In this document: positions 6,759-15,270 of the stretch, piece by piece
Layout of the letters: every line of letters begins with the position of its first letter
Position numbering within the stretch: the stretch's first letter is position 1
Assembly (NCBI GenBank): GCA_964551015.1
Contig: CAZKBP010000022.1
Location: 32,439-96,438, forward strand
Source: CAZKBP01 sp964551015
GTDB lineage: Bacteria > Bacteroidota > Bacteroidia > Cytophagales > Microscillaceae
DNA: 64,000 nt
Reading direction: 5' to 3'
The notes under the pieces: generated by a model
What the model was told of the DNA's origin: nothing
Seen by the model: only the letters and a program-made list of their open reading frames with translations
The model's database searches: none
Made by a program: the position numbers and the translations under genes

Positions 6759-9023
6759 ATGGCCTTTGACATTGATATGATTAAAGCCGTCTATGCTCGT
6801 ATGGGAGAGCGGATCGAGGCGGCACGTAAATTAGTAGGCAGACCTTTGACCCTAGCAGAAAAGATTCTTTATGCTCATCTTTATCAGGGAATGCCTACCG
6901 AGGCTTACCAGAGAGGTGGAGATTACGTGGATTTTGCTCCAGATCGAGTAGCCATGCAAGATGCCACGGCTCAAATGGCTCTCCTTCAGTTTATGCAAGC
7001 TGGCAAGCCCCAAGCAGCGGTTCCCTCCACCGTGCACTGCGATCACTTGATCCAAGCCAAATTAGGTGCCAAGCAAGATTTAGAAACAGCCAACACCTCC
7101 AATAAGGAAGTATACGAATTCTTACAATCCGTTTCCAATAAATATGGAATTGGCTTCTGGAAGCCCGGAGCAGGAATTATCCACCAAGTAGTATTAGAAA
7201 ACTATGCCTTTCCCGGGGGAATGATGATCGGAACTGACTCGCACACCCCGAACGCAGGTGGTTTGGGTATGATCGCCATCGGGGTCGGTGGTGCTGACGC
7301 CGTAGACGTGATGGCTGGCATGCCTTGGGAGCTGAAATTCCCTAAGCTGATCGGGGTAAAGCTCACCGGAAAACTCAGCGGTTGGACATCAGCCAAAGAC
7401 GTGATCTTGAAAGTAGCGGGCATCCTGACCGTAAAAGGAGGAACGGGAGCCATCGTAGAATACTTTGGCGAAGGAGCTGACGCGCTTTCGGCCACAGGCA
7501 AAGGAACCATCTGTAACATGGGAGCCGAAATCGGAGCAACTACCTCACTCTTTGCTTTTGACGACCATATGAAAGATTACTTGGAGTCAACCGAGCGTGC
7601 CGACGTAGCACAATTGGCAGATCAATACCGTGAGCACCTTCGTCCTGATGAAGATGTGTATGTAAACTCTGACAAATACTACGATCAGCTGATCGAGATC
7701 AACCTTTCCGAGCTAGAACCTCACATTAATGGGCCTTACACACCAGATTTGGCTTGGCCGCTTTCTAAGTTTGCCGAAGCAGTGAAAGACAATGGCTATC
7801 CGCAGAAATTAGAAGTAGGATTGATTGGTTCTTGTACCAACTCTTCTTACGAAGATCTAACCCGCGCTGCTTCTGTGGCCAAGCAAGCCGTAGATAAGAA
7901 ATTGAAAGTAAAATCTGAATTTACCATCACTCCCGGTTCGGAGACCGTGCGTTTTACTGCCGAACGCGATGGCATCTTGGATACCTTCGCGCAAATGGGT
8001 GGAATGGTACTCGCCAATGCCTGTGGCCCCTGCATCGGGCAGTGGGATCGCCATACCGATGATCCTGACAAAGCCAATTCTATCATTACTTCTTTCAATA
8101 GAAACTTTGCCAAGCGTAATGATGGGAATCCTCAAACACGTGCTTTTGTAGCTTCTCCCGAGATTGTAACTGCTTTTGCCATCGCAGGTGATTTGACTTT
8201 CAACCCCATGACGGACAAACTCACCAACGAGGCAGGCGAAGAGGTAATGCTAGACGAACCCGCTGGCCTGATGGCTCCCCCTGATGGCTACGGAGTAGAA
8301 GACCGAGGCTACCTCGCCCCCGCCGAAGACGGCAGCAATGTAGAAGTGATCGTTGATGAAAAGTCAGATCGTTTGCAGCTACTAGAACCCTTCAAGCCTT
8401 GGGAAGGTACAGACTTGAAAGGATTGCGTCTGCTCTTAAAAGCCAAGGGAAAATGTACCACGGATCACATCTCTATGGCCGGCCCTTGGTTGCGCTACCG
8501 TGGACACTTGGACAATATCTCCAACAATATGTTCATCGGTGCCATCAATTACTACAACGACACCGCTAATAAAGTCAAAAACCAATTGACTGGTGAATAT
8601 GGGGAAGTGCCCGCTACCGCCCGTGCCTACAAAGCCGCCAACGAGGGTTCGGTGGTGTTCGGAGATGAGAACTACGGAGAAGGTTCTTCTCGGGAGCACG
8701 CGGCCATGGAGCCTCGCTTCTTGGGCGTAAGAGCGATCATCGTAAAGTCTTTTGCGCGTATCCACGAAACCAACCTGAAGAAACAAGGAATGCTCGGCCT
8801 GACCTTTGACAATCCAGCCGATTATGACAAAGTTCAGGAAGACGACACCGTGGACATTATTGGTCTGACCGAATTCGCACCTGACAAGCAACTCACCGTG
8901 GTCTTGAATCACGCCGATGGTTCTAAGGATGAATTCAAAGTGAACCATACTTACAACGAAGCCCAAATTGAGTGGTTCAAAGCCGGCTCGGCCTTGAACT
9001 TGATCAAGCAGCAGAATGCTTAA
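6759..9023 (+). CDS. acn: Aconitate hydratase (mitochondrial-type)
   Basis: This 754-residue enzyme interconverts citrate and isocitrate in the TCA cycle in the cytoplasm. The three [4Fe-4S] ligands are present: C359 in GSCTNSSYEDL and C422/C425 in ANACGPCIGQW. Their spacing is the same as in animal mitochondrial aconitase. Other family signatures are TDSHTPNAGGLGMIAIGVGG, the swivel-domain linker (about 510-560) and GDENYGEGSSREHAAMEPR near the C-terminus. Length and collinearity are normal for the family. The gene is monocistronic with its own terminator. Bacteroidota commonly carry this eukaryote-like form rather than the gamma-proteobacterial AcnA or AcnB. Confidence 0.97.
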   Translation: MAFDIDMIKAVYARMGERIEAARKLVGRPLTLAEKILYAHLYQGMPTEAYQRGGDYVDFAPDRVAMQDATAQMALLQFMQAGKPQAAVPSTVHCDHLIQAKLGAKQDLETANTSNKEVYEFLQSVSNKYGIGFWKPGAGIIHQVVLENYAFPGGMMIGTDSHTPNAGGLGMIAIGVGGADAVDVMAGMPWELKFPKLIGVKLTGKLSGWTSAKDVILKVAGILTVKGGTGAIVEYFGEGADALSATGKGTICNMGAEIGATTSLFAFDDHMKDYLESTERADVAQLADQYREHLRPDEDVYVNSDKYYDQLIEINLSELEPHINGPYTPDLAWPLSKFAEAVKDNGYPQKLEVGLIGSCTNSSYEDLTRAASVAKQAVDKKLKVKSEFTITPGSETVRFTAERDGILDTFAQMGGMVLANACGPCIGQWDRHTDDPDKANSIITSFNRNFAKRNDGNPQTRAFVASPEIVTAFAIAGDLTFNPMTDKLTNEAGEEVMLDEPAGLMAPPDGYGVEDRGYLAPAEDGSNVEVIVDEKSDRLQLLEPFKPWEGTDLKGLRLLLKAKGKCTTDHISMAGPWLRYRGHLDNISNNMFIGAINYYNDTANKVKNQLTGEYGEVPATARAYKAANEGSVVFGDENYGEGSSREHAAMEPRFLGVRAIIVKSFARIHETNLKKQGMLGLTFDNPADYDKVQEDDTVDIIGLTEFAPDKQLTVVLNHADGSKDEFKVNHTYNEAQIEWFKAGSALNLIKQQNA

Positions 9024-9051
9024 AGTATAACTATCTCCAAGCAAATTCAAG

Positions 9052-9081
9052 CCTCTGGGTATTCGTACCCAGAGGTTTTTT
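9052..9081 (+). terminator. Intrinsic terminator of aconitase
   Basis: CCTCTGGGTA (9052-9061) and TACCCAGAGG (9066-9075) form a perfect 10-bp stem with a TTCG tetraloop, followed by six T (9076-9081), 28 bases after the stop codon. This is a textbook rho-independent terminator. Confidence 0.95.
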
Positions 9082-9270
9082 GATGGAAGTAAACCTTCAT
9101 TAGAAAAGACTCCACCGATCAAAAATACAAGTTCATCATTCAAAAAAATTGCATTCATTCTCTAGACCTCGCCCACTTCCGAGAACTATTTTACGTACAG
9201 AATAATTGATAAATTGGCATCCCCAATTCAAATCCTAAAAGACATCATTTTATATTTCTATCGTCCTGTC

Positions 9271-11817
9271 ATGAAAAAAATTATTATCAGTACTCTAATC
9301 TTAATTGGAATCATCGTACCAGTTCAAGCCCAAATCAGTGCAGGAGGTACTCCCCCCAGTTTCGGGCAACAGTTCAAAAATCTTTCATTAGCCCAAACTA
9401 GCTTAGAAACCATACTTTTACCCCAAGTAGATTGGCAAAAAGTAAAGGAAGAGGATAAAAATACTTCGGGAGCTAATCGCTTTGCCCTGGCGATTCCTGT
9501 TGATTTTAGCCCACGTAATGCTGGACAGTGGACAGAACTTCCCAATGGAGGTCGCATTTGGCGGCTTAAAATCAAGTCGGAAGGGGCTAAATCATTGCGT
9601 TTCTTGTTTGATGATTTTTGGCTACCAGAAAATGCTCAGTTGTATATCTACGATGAACATAAACAATATCTAATCGGTGCGCTTACTAGCCGCAATAATA
9701 AAGAAAGCCGAAAACTAGGAACTGATCTGATCAGGCATCATACGGTCATTTTAGAGTATTACGAGCCTCGCAAAGTCAAAGGGCAGGGTCGCTTCCACTT
9801 GCATCGAGTAGATCACGGCTACCGCTCAGAGAGTTATTTTTTTGCTAAGGATAAAATGGGCACCTCGATACTAAATGCTGATACCTGCAATATCAACATC
9901 AACTGCCCCCAAGGCGATGATTGGCAAGATGAAAAAAGAGGAGTCGTTCGTGTTACACTCACCGGACAAAGTGGCTCCTTTTTCTGTACAGGTTCCTTGA
10001 TCAACAACACGGCTCAGGACGGCCAACCGCTCGTACTGAGCGCGAATCACTGCATTATTCAGAATGCACAAAATTTTACTGATACCTGGGTTTTTACCTT
10101 CAACTTGGAAAGTAGCTCTTGCGAAAGTAACGAACCCTTGGAAGCACTCTCCATCTCGGGAGCTACGCTTTTGGCACGTACGCTCAACTCAGACTTTCAA
10201 TTATTAAAGCTAAGCACAGAAATTCCTTTTAGTTATAATGTATATTTCAATGGTTGGAATCGTGCCGAAACGCTTCCTACCCGTACTACCTCTATTCACC
10301 ATCCAAGAGGAGATATCAAAAAGATTTCCGTAGATAATGACCCCGCCACATCTACTGCTTATCTTGAAAACCAAGTTAACGCTAATGAAACCCATCTGAG
10401 AGTCATCTGGGAAGAAGGCACCACGGAAGGAGGCTCCTCTGGGTCTCCTCTCTTTGATCAAGATCAGCTCATTATCGGCCAACTGCACGGCGGTCAGGCT
10501 TCTTGTGAACTTCCTTTCGCACCCGACTGGTACGGGAAATTTTCTCTCTCTTGGGATGCTCGTGCCCAGCCAACAGAGCGCCTGCAAGATTGGCTAGACC
10601 CCATCGCCCAAGACGTGATGTCTCTGGGTGGTAAAGAGCACATTCCACTTGAAAATGATATCGGAATTGACGCGATTACCCTGGAAGCCTTGCCTTGCGA
10701 TATAGGATCAAATACCCCTTTCGTGGCTAGATTGGTGAACCGAGGAGAAACAGGATACACGAATTTGGTGCTCAATTATGAAGTCAAAGATCAAGATGGA
10801 AACCTCACGTCGTCTGGCAGTACTCAACTGAATAGTTTAGCCGCAGGTGGTGTAGAAGAGGTCTCTTTCAACGCGGATGTCTCTTTTGAATATTCACTAG
10901 AACTTAGTCTAGACCAGAATTTTACAGACGATAATCAACTTAATAACCGTCGTATCTTCAAGGTAGGTAGTTTTGACATCCCTTTGATTAATCAATTCCC
11001 CTATATTCAAAACTTCGAGCAAGATGCCGATAGTTGGCAAGATTTTAATCAAGTCGTCATTTGGGAAAGGGGAACGCCCAACGGAACGATCATCAATACC
11101 GCTTCCAATGGCAATAATGCCTGGACAACCGTATTAGATGGAAATTACAGTAATAATCAGGATGAAGCCCTCCTGAGTCCTATCTTTGATTTCAGTAACA
11201 TGATTGAACCCGAAATCTCAGCAGATGTTTTTATCAATCTAGAAAATCAGTATGATGGTGTGCAATTGCAAGTCAGTACAGATTGTGGAACCACTTGGAT
11301 AAGACTGGGAGATTTAGACTCTGGCGAAAACTGGTATAATCAAATCACCCTAAATGACTTATTCGGCTCAAGCGGCGACCCCATTTGGAGTGGTACTGAC
11401 TTTGACGATTGGCAGCGTGTGCGCCATCCTCTTATGGACTTTATCGGAGAATCGCGTGTACAATTTCGTTTTTTGTTTCGCTCGGATATTTCTAATGTTA
11501 ATGAAGGCTTTGGGCTAGATAATTTCCGAATCATCGATAAGCAAGTTACGAGTATAGAAGATGAACTGGCTCAAGAAATCCAACTTTACCCCAATCCAGC
11601 CCAAGATTTTATCACGCTGAATTGGGCAATAGGTGCTACCCGAGGAGAATCCGTTGAAATCGTTATCTACGATCATACCGGAAGGGAGCATCGCCGCTTA
11701 GAACAGGAAATCCGTCAGCCGTTGTCAATCCCTCTGCAAGGTTTATCCGCTGGTCTTTATATCTTTGGCATCAAAACTTCCAGAGGAATTATTCACAAAA
11801 AAATCATTCTAAAATAG
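9271..11817 (+). CDS. Secreted trypsin-like serine protease with T9SS sorting domain
   Basis: ATG 9271 gives a signal peptide (MKKIIISTLILIGIIVPVQAQ); the longer TTG-initiated frame from 9214 would bury it. A propeptide-like region (about 25-190) precedes a chymotrypsin-fold domain with H260 (LSANHC), D308 (LNSDFQLL) and S390 (EGGSSGSPLF). This resembles lysyl/arginyl endopeptidases of Bacteroidota and Lysobacter. Next come a CARDB-like beta domain (about 455-560), a jelly-roll-like segment with SSNGNNAWTTVLDGNYSNNQ (about 590-760) and a type A T9SS sorting domain (YPNPAQDFITLNW to the end). The last domain targets export across the outer membrane and surface anchoring. It is probably an extracellular nutrient-acquiring protease. 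It lies 14 bases upstream of pgeF on the same strand. Confidence 0.9.
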   Translation: MKKIIISTLILIGIIVPVQAQISAGGTPPSFGQQFKNLSLAQTSLETILLPQVDWQKVKEEDKNTSGANRFALAIPVDFSPRNAGQWTELPNGGRIWRLKIKSEGAKSLRFLFDDFWLPENAQLYIYDEHKQYLIGALTSRNNKESRKLGTDLIRHHTVILEYYEPRKVKGQGRFHLHRVDHGYRSESYFFAKDKMGTSILNADTCNININCPQGDDWQDEKRGVVRVTLTGQSGSFFCTGSLINNTAQDGQPLVLSANHCIIQNAQNFTDTWVFTFNLESSSCESNEPLEALSISGATLLARTLNSDFQLLKLSTEIPFSYNVYFNGWNRAETLPTRTTSIHHPRGDIKKISVDNDPATSTAYLENQVNANETHLRVIWEEGTTEGGSSGSPLFDQDQLIIGQLHGGQASCELPFAPDWYGKFSLSWDARAQPTERLQDWLDPIAQDVMSLGGKEHIPLENDIGIDAITLEALPCDIGSNTPFVARLVNRGETGYTNLVLNYEVKDQDGNLTSSGSTQLNSLAAGGVEEVSFNADVSFEYSLELSLDQNFTDDNQLNNRRIFKVGSFDIPLINQFPYIQNFEQDADSWQDFNQVVIWERGTPNGTIINTASNGNNAWTTVLDGNYSNNQDEALLSPIFDFSNMIEPEISADVFINLENQYDGVQLQVSTDCGTTWIRLGDLDSGENWYNQITLNDLFGSSGDPIWSGTDFDDWQRVRHPLMDFIGESRVQFRFLFRSDISNVNEGFGLDNFRIIDKQVTSIEDELAQEIQLYPNPAQDFITLNWAIGATRGESVEIVIYDHTGREHRRLEQEIRQPLSIPLQGLSAGLYIFGIKTSRGIIHKKIILK

Positions 11818-11831
11818 CGAAAATAGAAGCT

Positions 11832-12641
11832 ATGTATCTTTTAGAAAATCAAGAAGTTCCCTTTTATGTTTTTGAAAATCTGCAGGCCATTTCTGAAATA
11901 CGTCACTTTGTTTCTACGCGCCAAGGAGGCGTGAGTGAGGCTCCTTTTGATACTTTGAATGTGAGCCTGAGATTTGATGATCCGTCCCGAGTGCTTCAAA
12001 ATCGGAAAATCTTAGCCGAAGCTGTCAAGATGCCTGCCGAGAACTTCTGCTGGGCGCAGCAAGTACACGGGCATCGGGTGGCTTTGGTAGGGGAAAAAGA
12101 CCGTGGCAGAGGCAGGCTCACTTGGGACGATGCGATTCCAAACGCAGATGCGATGATAACTCAAACACCCTATATCTGCCTCGCCGTGACTTCTGCCGAT
12201 TGTGTGCCCTTGCTTTTTTACGATCCTGTCCAAAAAGCCATTGGCGCAGCACACTCCGGCTGGCGCGGAACGGTACAAAAAATAGCCACCCACACGGTGC
12301 AAGCTCTGCAAAAATATTTTGGAAGCCACCCCCGCGATTTGTTAGTAGGCATTGGCCCCTGTATCAGTGGAGCGATCTATGAAGTAGGCTCAGAGGTAGA
12401 AACGGCTGTGCGTGAAGCCTTTGGTACCGAAGCAGGCTATTTAATTCCTAATACCAATACGGGTAAAAAACATTTTGATCTTGTCTATGCCAATCAGCAA
12501 CAGCTCTACGCATTAGGCATCCCTGAAAAAAATATAGAAGTTTCTGGCTTTTGTACTTATCAGCAGGCTGATATTTTCTTTTCTTATCGCAAACAGGGAG
12601 GCCGAACGGGTATTTTTGCTTCGGGAATCGTGTTGGTGTGA
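11832..12641 (+). CDS. pgeF: Peptidoglycan editing factor PgeF / YfiH-family (laccase-like fold)
   Basis: The 269-residue length is typical. The YfiH/DUF152 signatures are present: STRQGGVSEAPFDTLN at the N-terminus, WAQQVHG, TSADCVPLLFYDP, GAAHSGWRGTV and GPCI, with the closing FCTY..ADIFFSYR. The Cys of SADC and the His of HSGW are the metal/substrate residues. Members hydrolyse wrongly incorporated L-Ser-containing UDP-MurNAc precursors in E. coli, and others act as purine nucleoside phosphorylase/adenosine deaminase (FAMIN-like). They are often mislabelled polyphenol oxidases. The gene begins 14 bases after the T9SS protease stop and is likely co-transcribed with it, though the functions look unrelated. 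Confidence 0.9.
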   Translation: MYLLENQEVPFYVFENLQAISEIRHFVSTRQGGVSEAPFDTLNVSLRFDDPSRVLQNRKILAEAVKMPAENFCWAQQVHGHRVALVGEKDRGRGRLTWDDAIPNADAMITQTPYICLAVTSADCVPLLFYDPVQKAIGAAHSGWRGTVQKIATHTVQALQKYFGSHPRDLLVGIGPCISGAIYEVGSEVETAVREAFGTEAGYLIPNTNTGKKHFDLVYANQQQLYALGIPEKNIEVSGFCTYQQADIFFSYRKQGGRTGIFASGIVLV

Positions 12642-12789
12642 TTTGAGGATCGTGTCAAAGCTTAGACTAAATCTTAGTTTTGGGAAAAGATTTTGGTCAA
12701 TAACTGCTAAATTTACACGCACTGCCAAAAACGGTTGGCAATTGAGCATTTTTTTGGCTATCTTGAATTTGGATCAAAATAAAGAAGTG

Positions 12790-13914
12790 ATGACTGATGC
12801 AAGCCCTACGCCTACCTTTTACAATGCTCGTCCTGCATTTTACCAAAAAAAAGCGGAGCGATTTCGCAATCATGTCCAGCAAGGTTTTTGGCAGGAATGT
12901 CAGTTGGTGCAAAAATTTTTGCCCAAGTATACCCGTGCATCTCAAATGGTGCAAACCGATTTTACCGAAGCCGAAGCACAACAGGTAATCGCTCAGTGCT
13001 ATGGGCACAAAGATTGGTCAGACTTGATGAGGCAAGTGGCTACTTTACAAGATCAAACACTCTTAGACACAGAGACCAAAACGGCTCTCCAAGCGGCCGA
13101 AAATGGTAATTTAGCCATTTTAGAAACGCTAATTGACTCGAATCCGCAGTTAGCCAATTGCCGTGGAGCCACTGAGCAGACCATTTTGGATATAGCCATC
13201 CAAGCTCCCTTTCACGGTAAGAACCCACACGGCAATCAGAAAGAAATCGTCGCCCTGCTTCTAGGGCAGGGGGCAGAAGTAAATAGTACTTTTTATCCGC
13301 ACTACGGCGAAACGCCTTTGCATTCGGCGGTCAGCTTGTACGAAAGAGAGCTAGCGGAACTTTTGATCGAGGAAGGAGCTAATATGGAAGCCATTGGCGG
13401 CGTGATCGAGGATGGCACTCCCTTGGTTTTGGCCTGCTTTTTTGGAGCAAGTGACTGCGCTCAGCTTTTGTATGAAAAGGGAGCCAAAGTTTTTAATATT
13501 TATTTAGCTTCGGCCTTGGGTAAATTAGATTTAGTAGAATCTTGTTTAAAGACTGACCTTACTCAAAGTACCACTCGCTATACAGAGCCAACGACTCGGT
13601 CTATTTCTCCTCAATTAACTGAAAAACAAATCTTACAAAAAGCCTACATTTACGCATTATTTCATCATCAATACGAGACGATGGAATTCTTAGCGGGACA
13701 AATCTCAGATTTTGGTTTGGACGAATTTTTCTTGGATGATCTTAGTCCCTTACATTGGGCGGCTTACCGTGGACAAACGGAGGTGATTGCTTATCTGCTA
13801 AAAAAAGGGGCTAATCCCCAGTTAGAAGAACCGAATTTTCAGGCAACGCCTTTGGGCTGGGCGAAATATCATCAGCAAGAGAAAGCTGTGACTATTTTAG
13901 AAAAACAGGCTTAA
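12790..13914 (+). CDS. Ankyrin-repeat protein
   Basis: The open frame extends upstream to 12616, but the first convincing start is ATG 12790 (MTDASPTPTF), giving 374 residues. The N-terminal 90 residues are helical (FTEAEAQQVIAQCYGHKDWSDL resembles the helical caps seen in other bacterial ankyrin proteins). Ankyrin repeats follow: AAENGNLAILETLIDSNP, ETPLHSAVSLYERELAELL, TPLVLACFFGASDCAQLL and, near the end, SPLHWAAYRGQTEVIAYLLK. There is no signal peptide, so it should be a cytoplasmic protein-protein interaction scaffold. The 148-base gap to pgeF and the convergent rodA downstream suggest a separate transcript. No partner can be named. Confidence 0.88.
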   Translation: MTDASPTPTFYNARPAFYQKKAERFRNHVQQGFWQECQLVQKFLPKYTRASQMVQTDFTEAEAQQVIAQCYGHKDWSDLMRQVATLQDQTLLDTETKTALQAAENGNLAILETLIDSNPQLANCRGATEQTILDIAIQAPFHGKNPHGNQKEIVALLLGQGAEVNSTFYPHYGETPLHSAVSLYERELAELLIEEGANMEAIGGVIEDGTPLVLACFFGASDCAQLLYEKGAKVFNIYLASALGKLDLVESCLKTDLTQSTTRYTEPTTRSISPQLTEKQILQKAYIYALFHHQYETMEFLAGQISDFGLDEFFLDDLSPLHWAAYRGQTEVIAYLLKKGANPQLEEPNFQATPLGWAKYHQQEKAVTILEKQA

Positions 13915-13974
13915 CCGCTTTCTTAATCTTATAACTTTGAATAATCTGATAGGTCAGGCCGATCAAATGTATTC

Positions 13975-15270
13975 CTACCTTCGCTCCATCTGTTGATCCC
14001 GATGCGCATCCAACTTGAGCAAGATAAAAAGCAGGATCGTGAAGCCCCAGAGGGAAGAGCCTCCGTAGCTCAGAAAGGGTAAAGGAATCCCTACCACCGG
14101 AAAAAGCCCGATGGTCATTCCGATATTGACCGCAAAGTGAAAGAAAATAATAGAAGCGACCGAGTAGCCATAAATTCGCACGAATTTATCTCGTTGTCGT
14201 TCAGCAATCATCACGAGGCGATATAATAAGAAGACAAATAGCCCGACCGTAATGGCACTACCAATCCAGCCGTGCTCCTCTCCTACCGTACAAAAAATAA
14301 AATCGGTACTTTGCTCTGGCACGTAGCCCAGTTCGGTTTGTGTTCCTTTTAAAAAACCTTTTCCTCTGATTCCTCCCGAGCCGATCGCGATCAGAGACTG
14401 CTTAAGGTTCCACCTAACGCCTCGTCCGTCGGGGTCTACATCTGGATCCACAAGTACCATGATGCGGTCTTTTTGGTGAGGTTCCAGAAAATGCTTGAAG
14501 ATATAATTTACACTAAAAATATACGTACATACCAGCAAACCCGCGATCAATATTAGAGTAAGCATCCTTGGGCTTTTATTTTTTAAGCCCAAAATGGTTA
14601 GGAGAACGATCGTAGCCACAGGTACAATCAGGTAATTGATAATTCGCTGAGAAGGCACCGAAAGAGCTAAGATGAATAGAACCCCGGCGATAATTCCTCC
14701 GAAGAGAATCCAGTTGGGTACCACCTTTTCCCGATACAATACCAGCCCGAATGCACTGAAAACAAGAGCAGAACCTGCATCTCCCTGCAAGACAATCAAT
14801 CCCGCCGGAATGGCTACAAAAAGACCTGCAATGATTCGATGGTAGAGTTTACGAGCCTGAACCCCGGGCGTACTCAGGTATTTCGCCAGAGCCAACCCCG
14901 TGATGAACTTGGCAAATTCAGAGGGCTGAATCCTAAAGCCTCCTACTTCAAACCAAGAGCGTGAGCCTTTGATCTCTTTACCAAATAAAATTACAGAGAT
15001 CAAAATCAGAATAATCCCCACGTAGATGATATAAGAAAAAGTCTCGTAAGAACGATAGTCTAAATGCAAAATGACAATAATGAGCAAAATAGAAGTTCCG
15101 ATCCAGATCAATTGCTTGGTAGAGCTAAGGGAGAGAGCAAATAAACCCTGACCCGTGGAGGGGTCGTGTACTGCCGCGAAGATATTAAACCAGCCAAATA
15201 CCACCAAGGCGATATAAAGCAAGGCGGTCAATCCGTCAAATCCTTTTCCTATTCTTTCTCTAGTTCCCAA
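13975..15270 (-). CDS. rodA: Rod-shape-determining glycosyltransferase RodA (SEDS family)
   Basis: This 431-residue integral membrane protein has about ten helices and the SEDS signatures WFEVGGFRIQPSEFAKF, GDAGSALVFSAFG, QSLIAIGSGGIRGKGFLKGTQTELGYVPEQSTDFIFC and GIPLPFLSYGGSS. RodA polymerises lipid II into glycan strands during side-wall elongation, working with PBP2. Its start overlaps the end of mrdA by 11 bases, the normal arrangement, and it is the last gene of the mre block. The end converges with the ankyrin gene 60 bases away. Bacteroidota RodA proteins are often longer than the E. coli one because of an extended central loop, as here (about residues 195-260). Confidence 0.95.
   Translation of the reverse strand: MGTRERIGKGFDGLTALLYIALVVFGWFNIFAAVHDPSTGQGLFALSLSSTKQLIWIGTSILLIIVILHLDYRSYETFSYIIYVGIILILISVILFGKEIKGSRSWFEVGGFRIQPSEFAKFITGLALAKYLSTPGVQARKLYHRIIAGLFVAIPAGLIVLQGDAGSALVFSAFGLVLYREKVVPNWILFGGIIAGVLFILALSVPSQRIINYLIVPVATIVLLTILGLKNKSPRMLTLILIAGLLVCTYIFSVNYIFKHFLEPHQKDRIMVLVDPDVDPDGRGVRWNLKQSLIAIGSGGIRGKGFLKGTQTELGYVPEQSTDFIFCTVGEEHGWIGSAITVGLFVFLLYRLVMIAERQRDKFVRIYGYSVASIIFFHFAVNIGMTIGLFPVVGIPLPFLSYGGSSLWGFTILLFILLKLDAHRDQQMERR

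Noticed and set aside
9214..9270. N-terminal extension of the T9SS protease from TTG 9214
   Set aside because: ATG 9271 opens a classic signal peptide; the extension would place 19 non-leader residues before it.
12616..12789. N-terminal extension of the ankyrin gene, overlapping pgeF
   Set aside because: It reads through the end of pgeF and has no domain; ATG 12790 gives a sensible protein.
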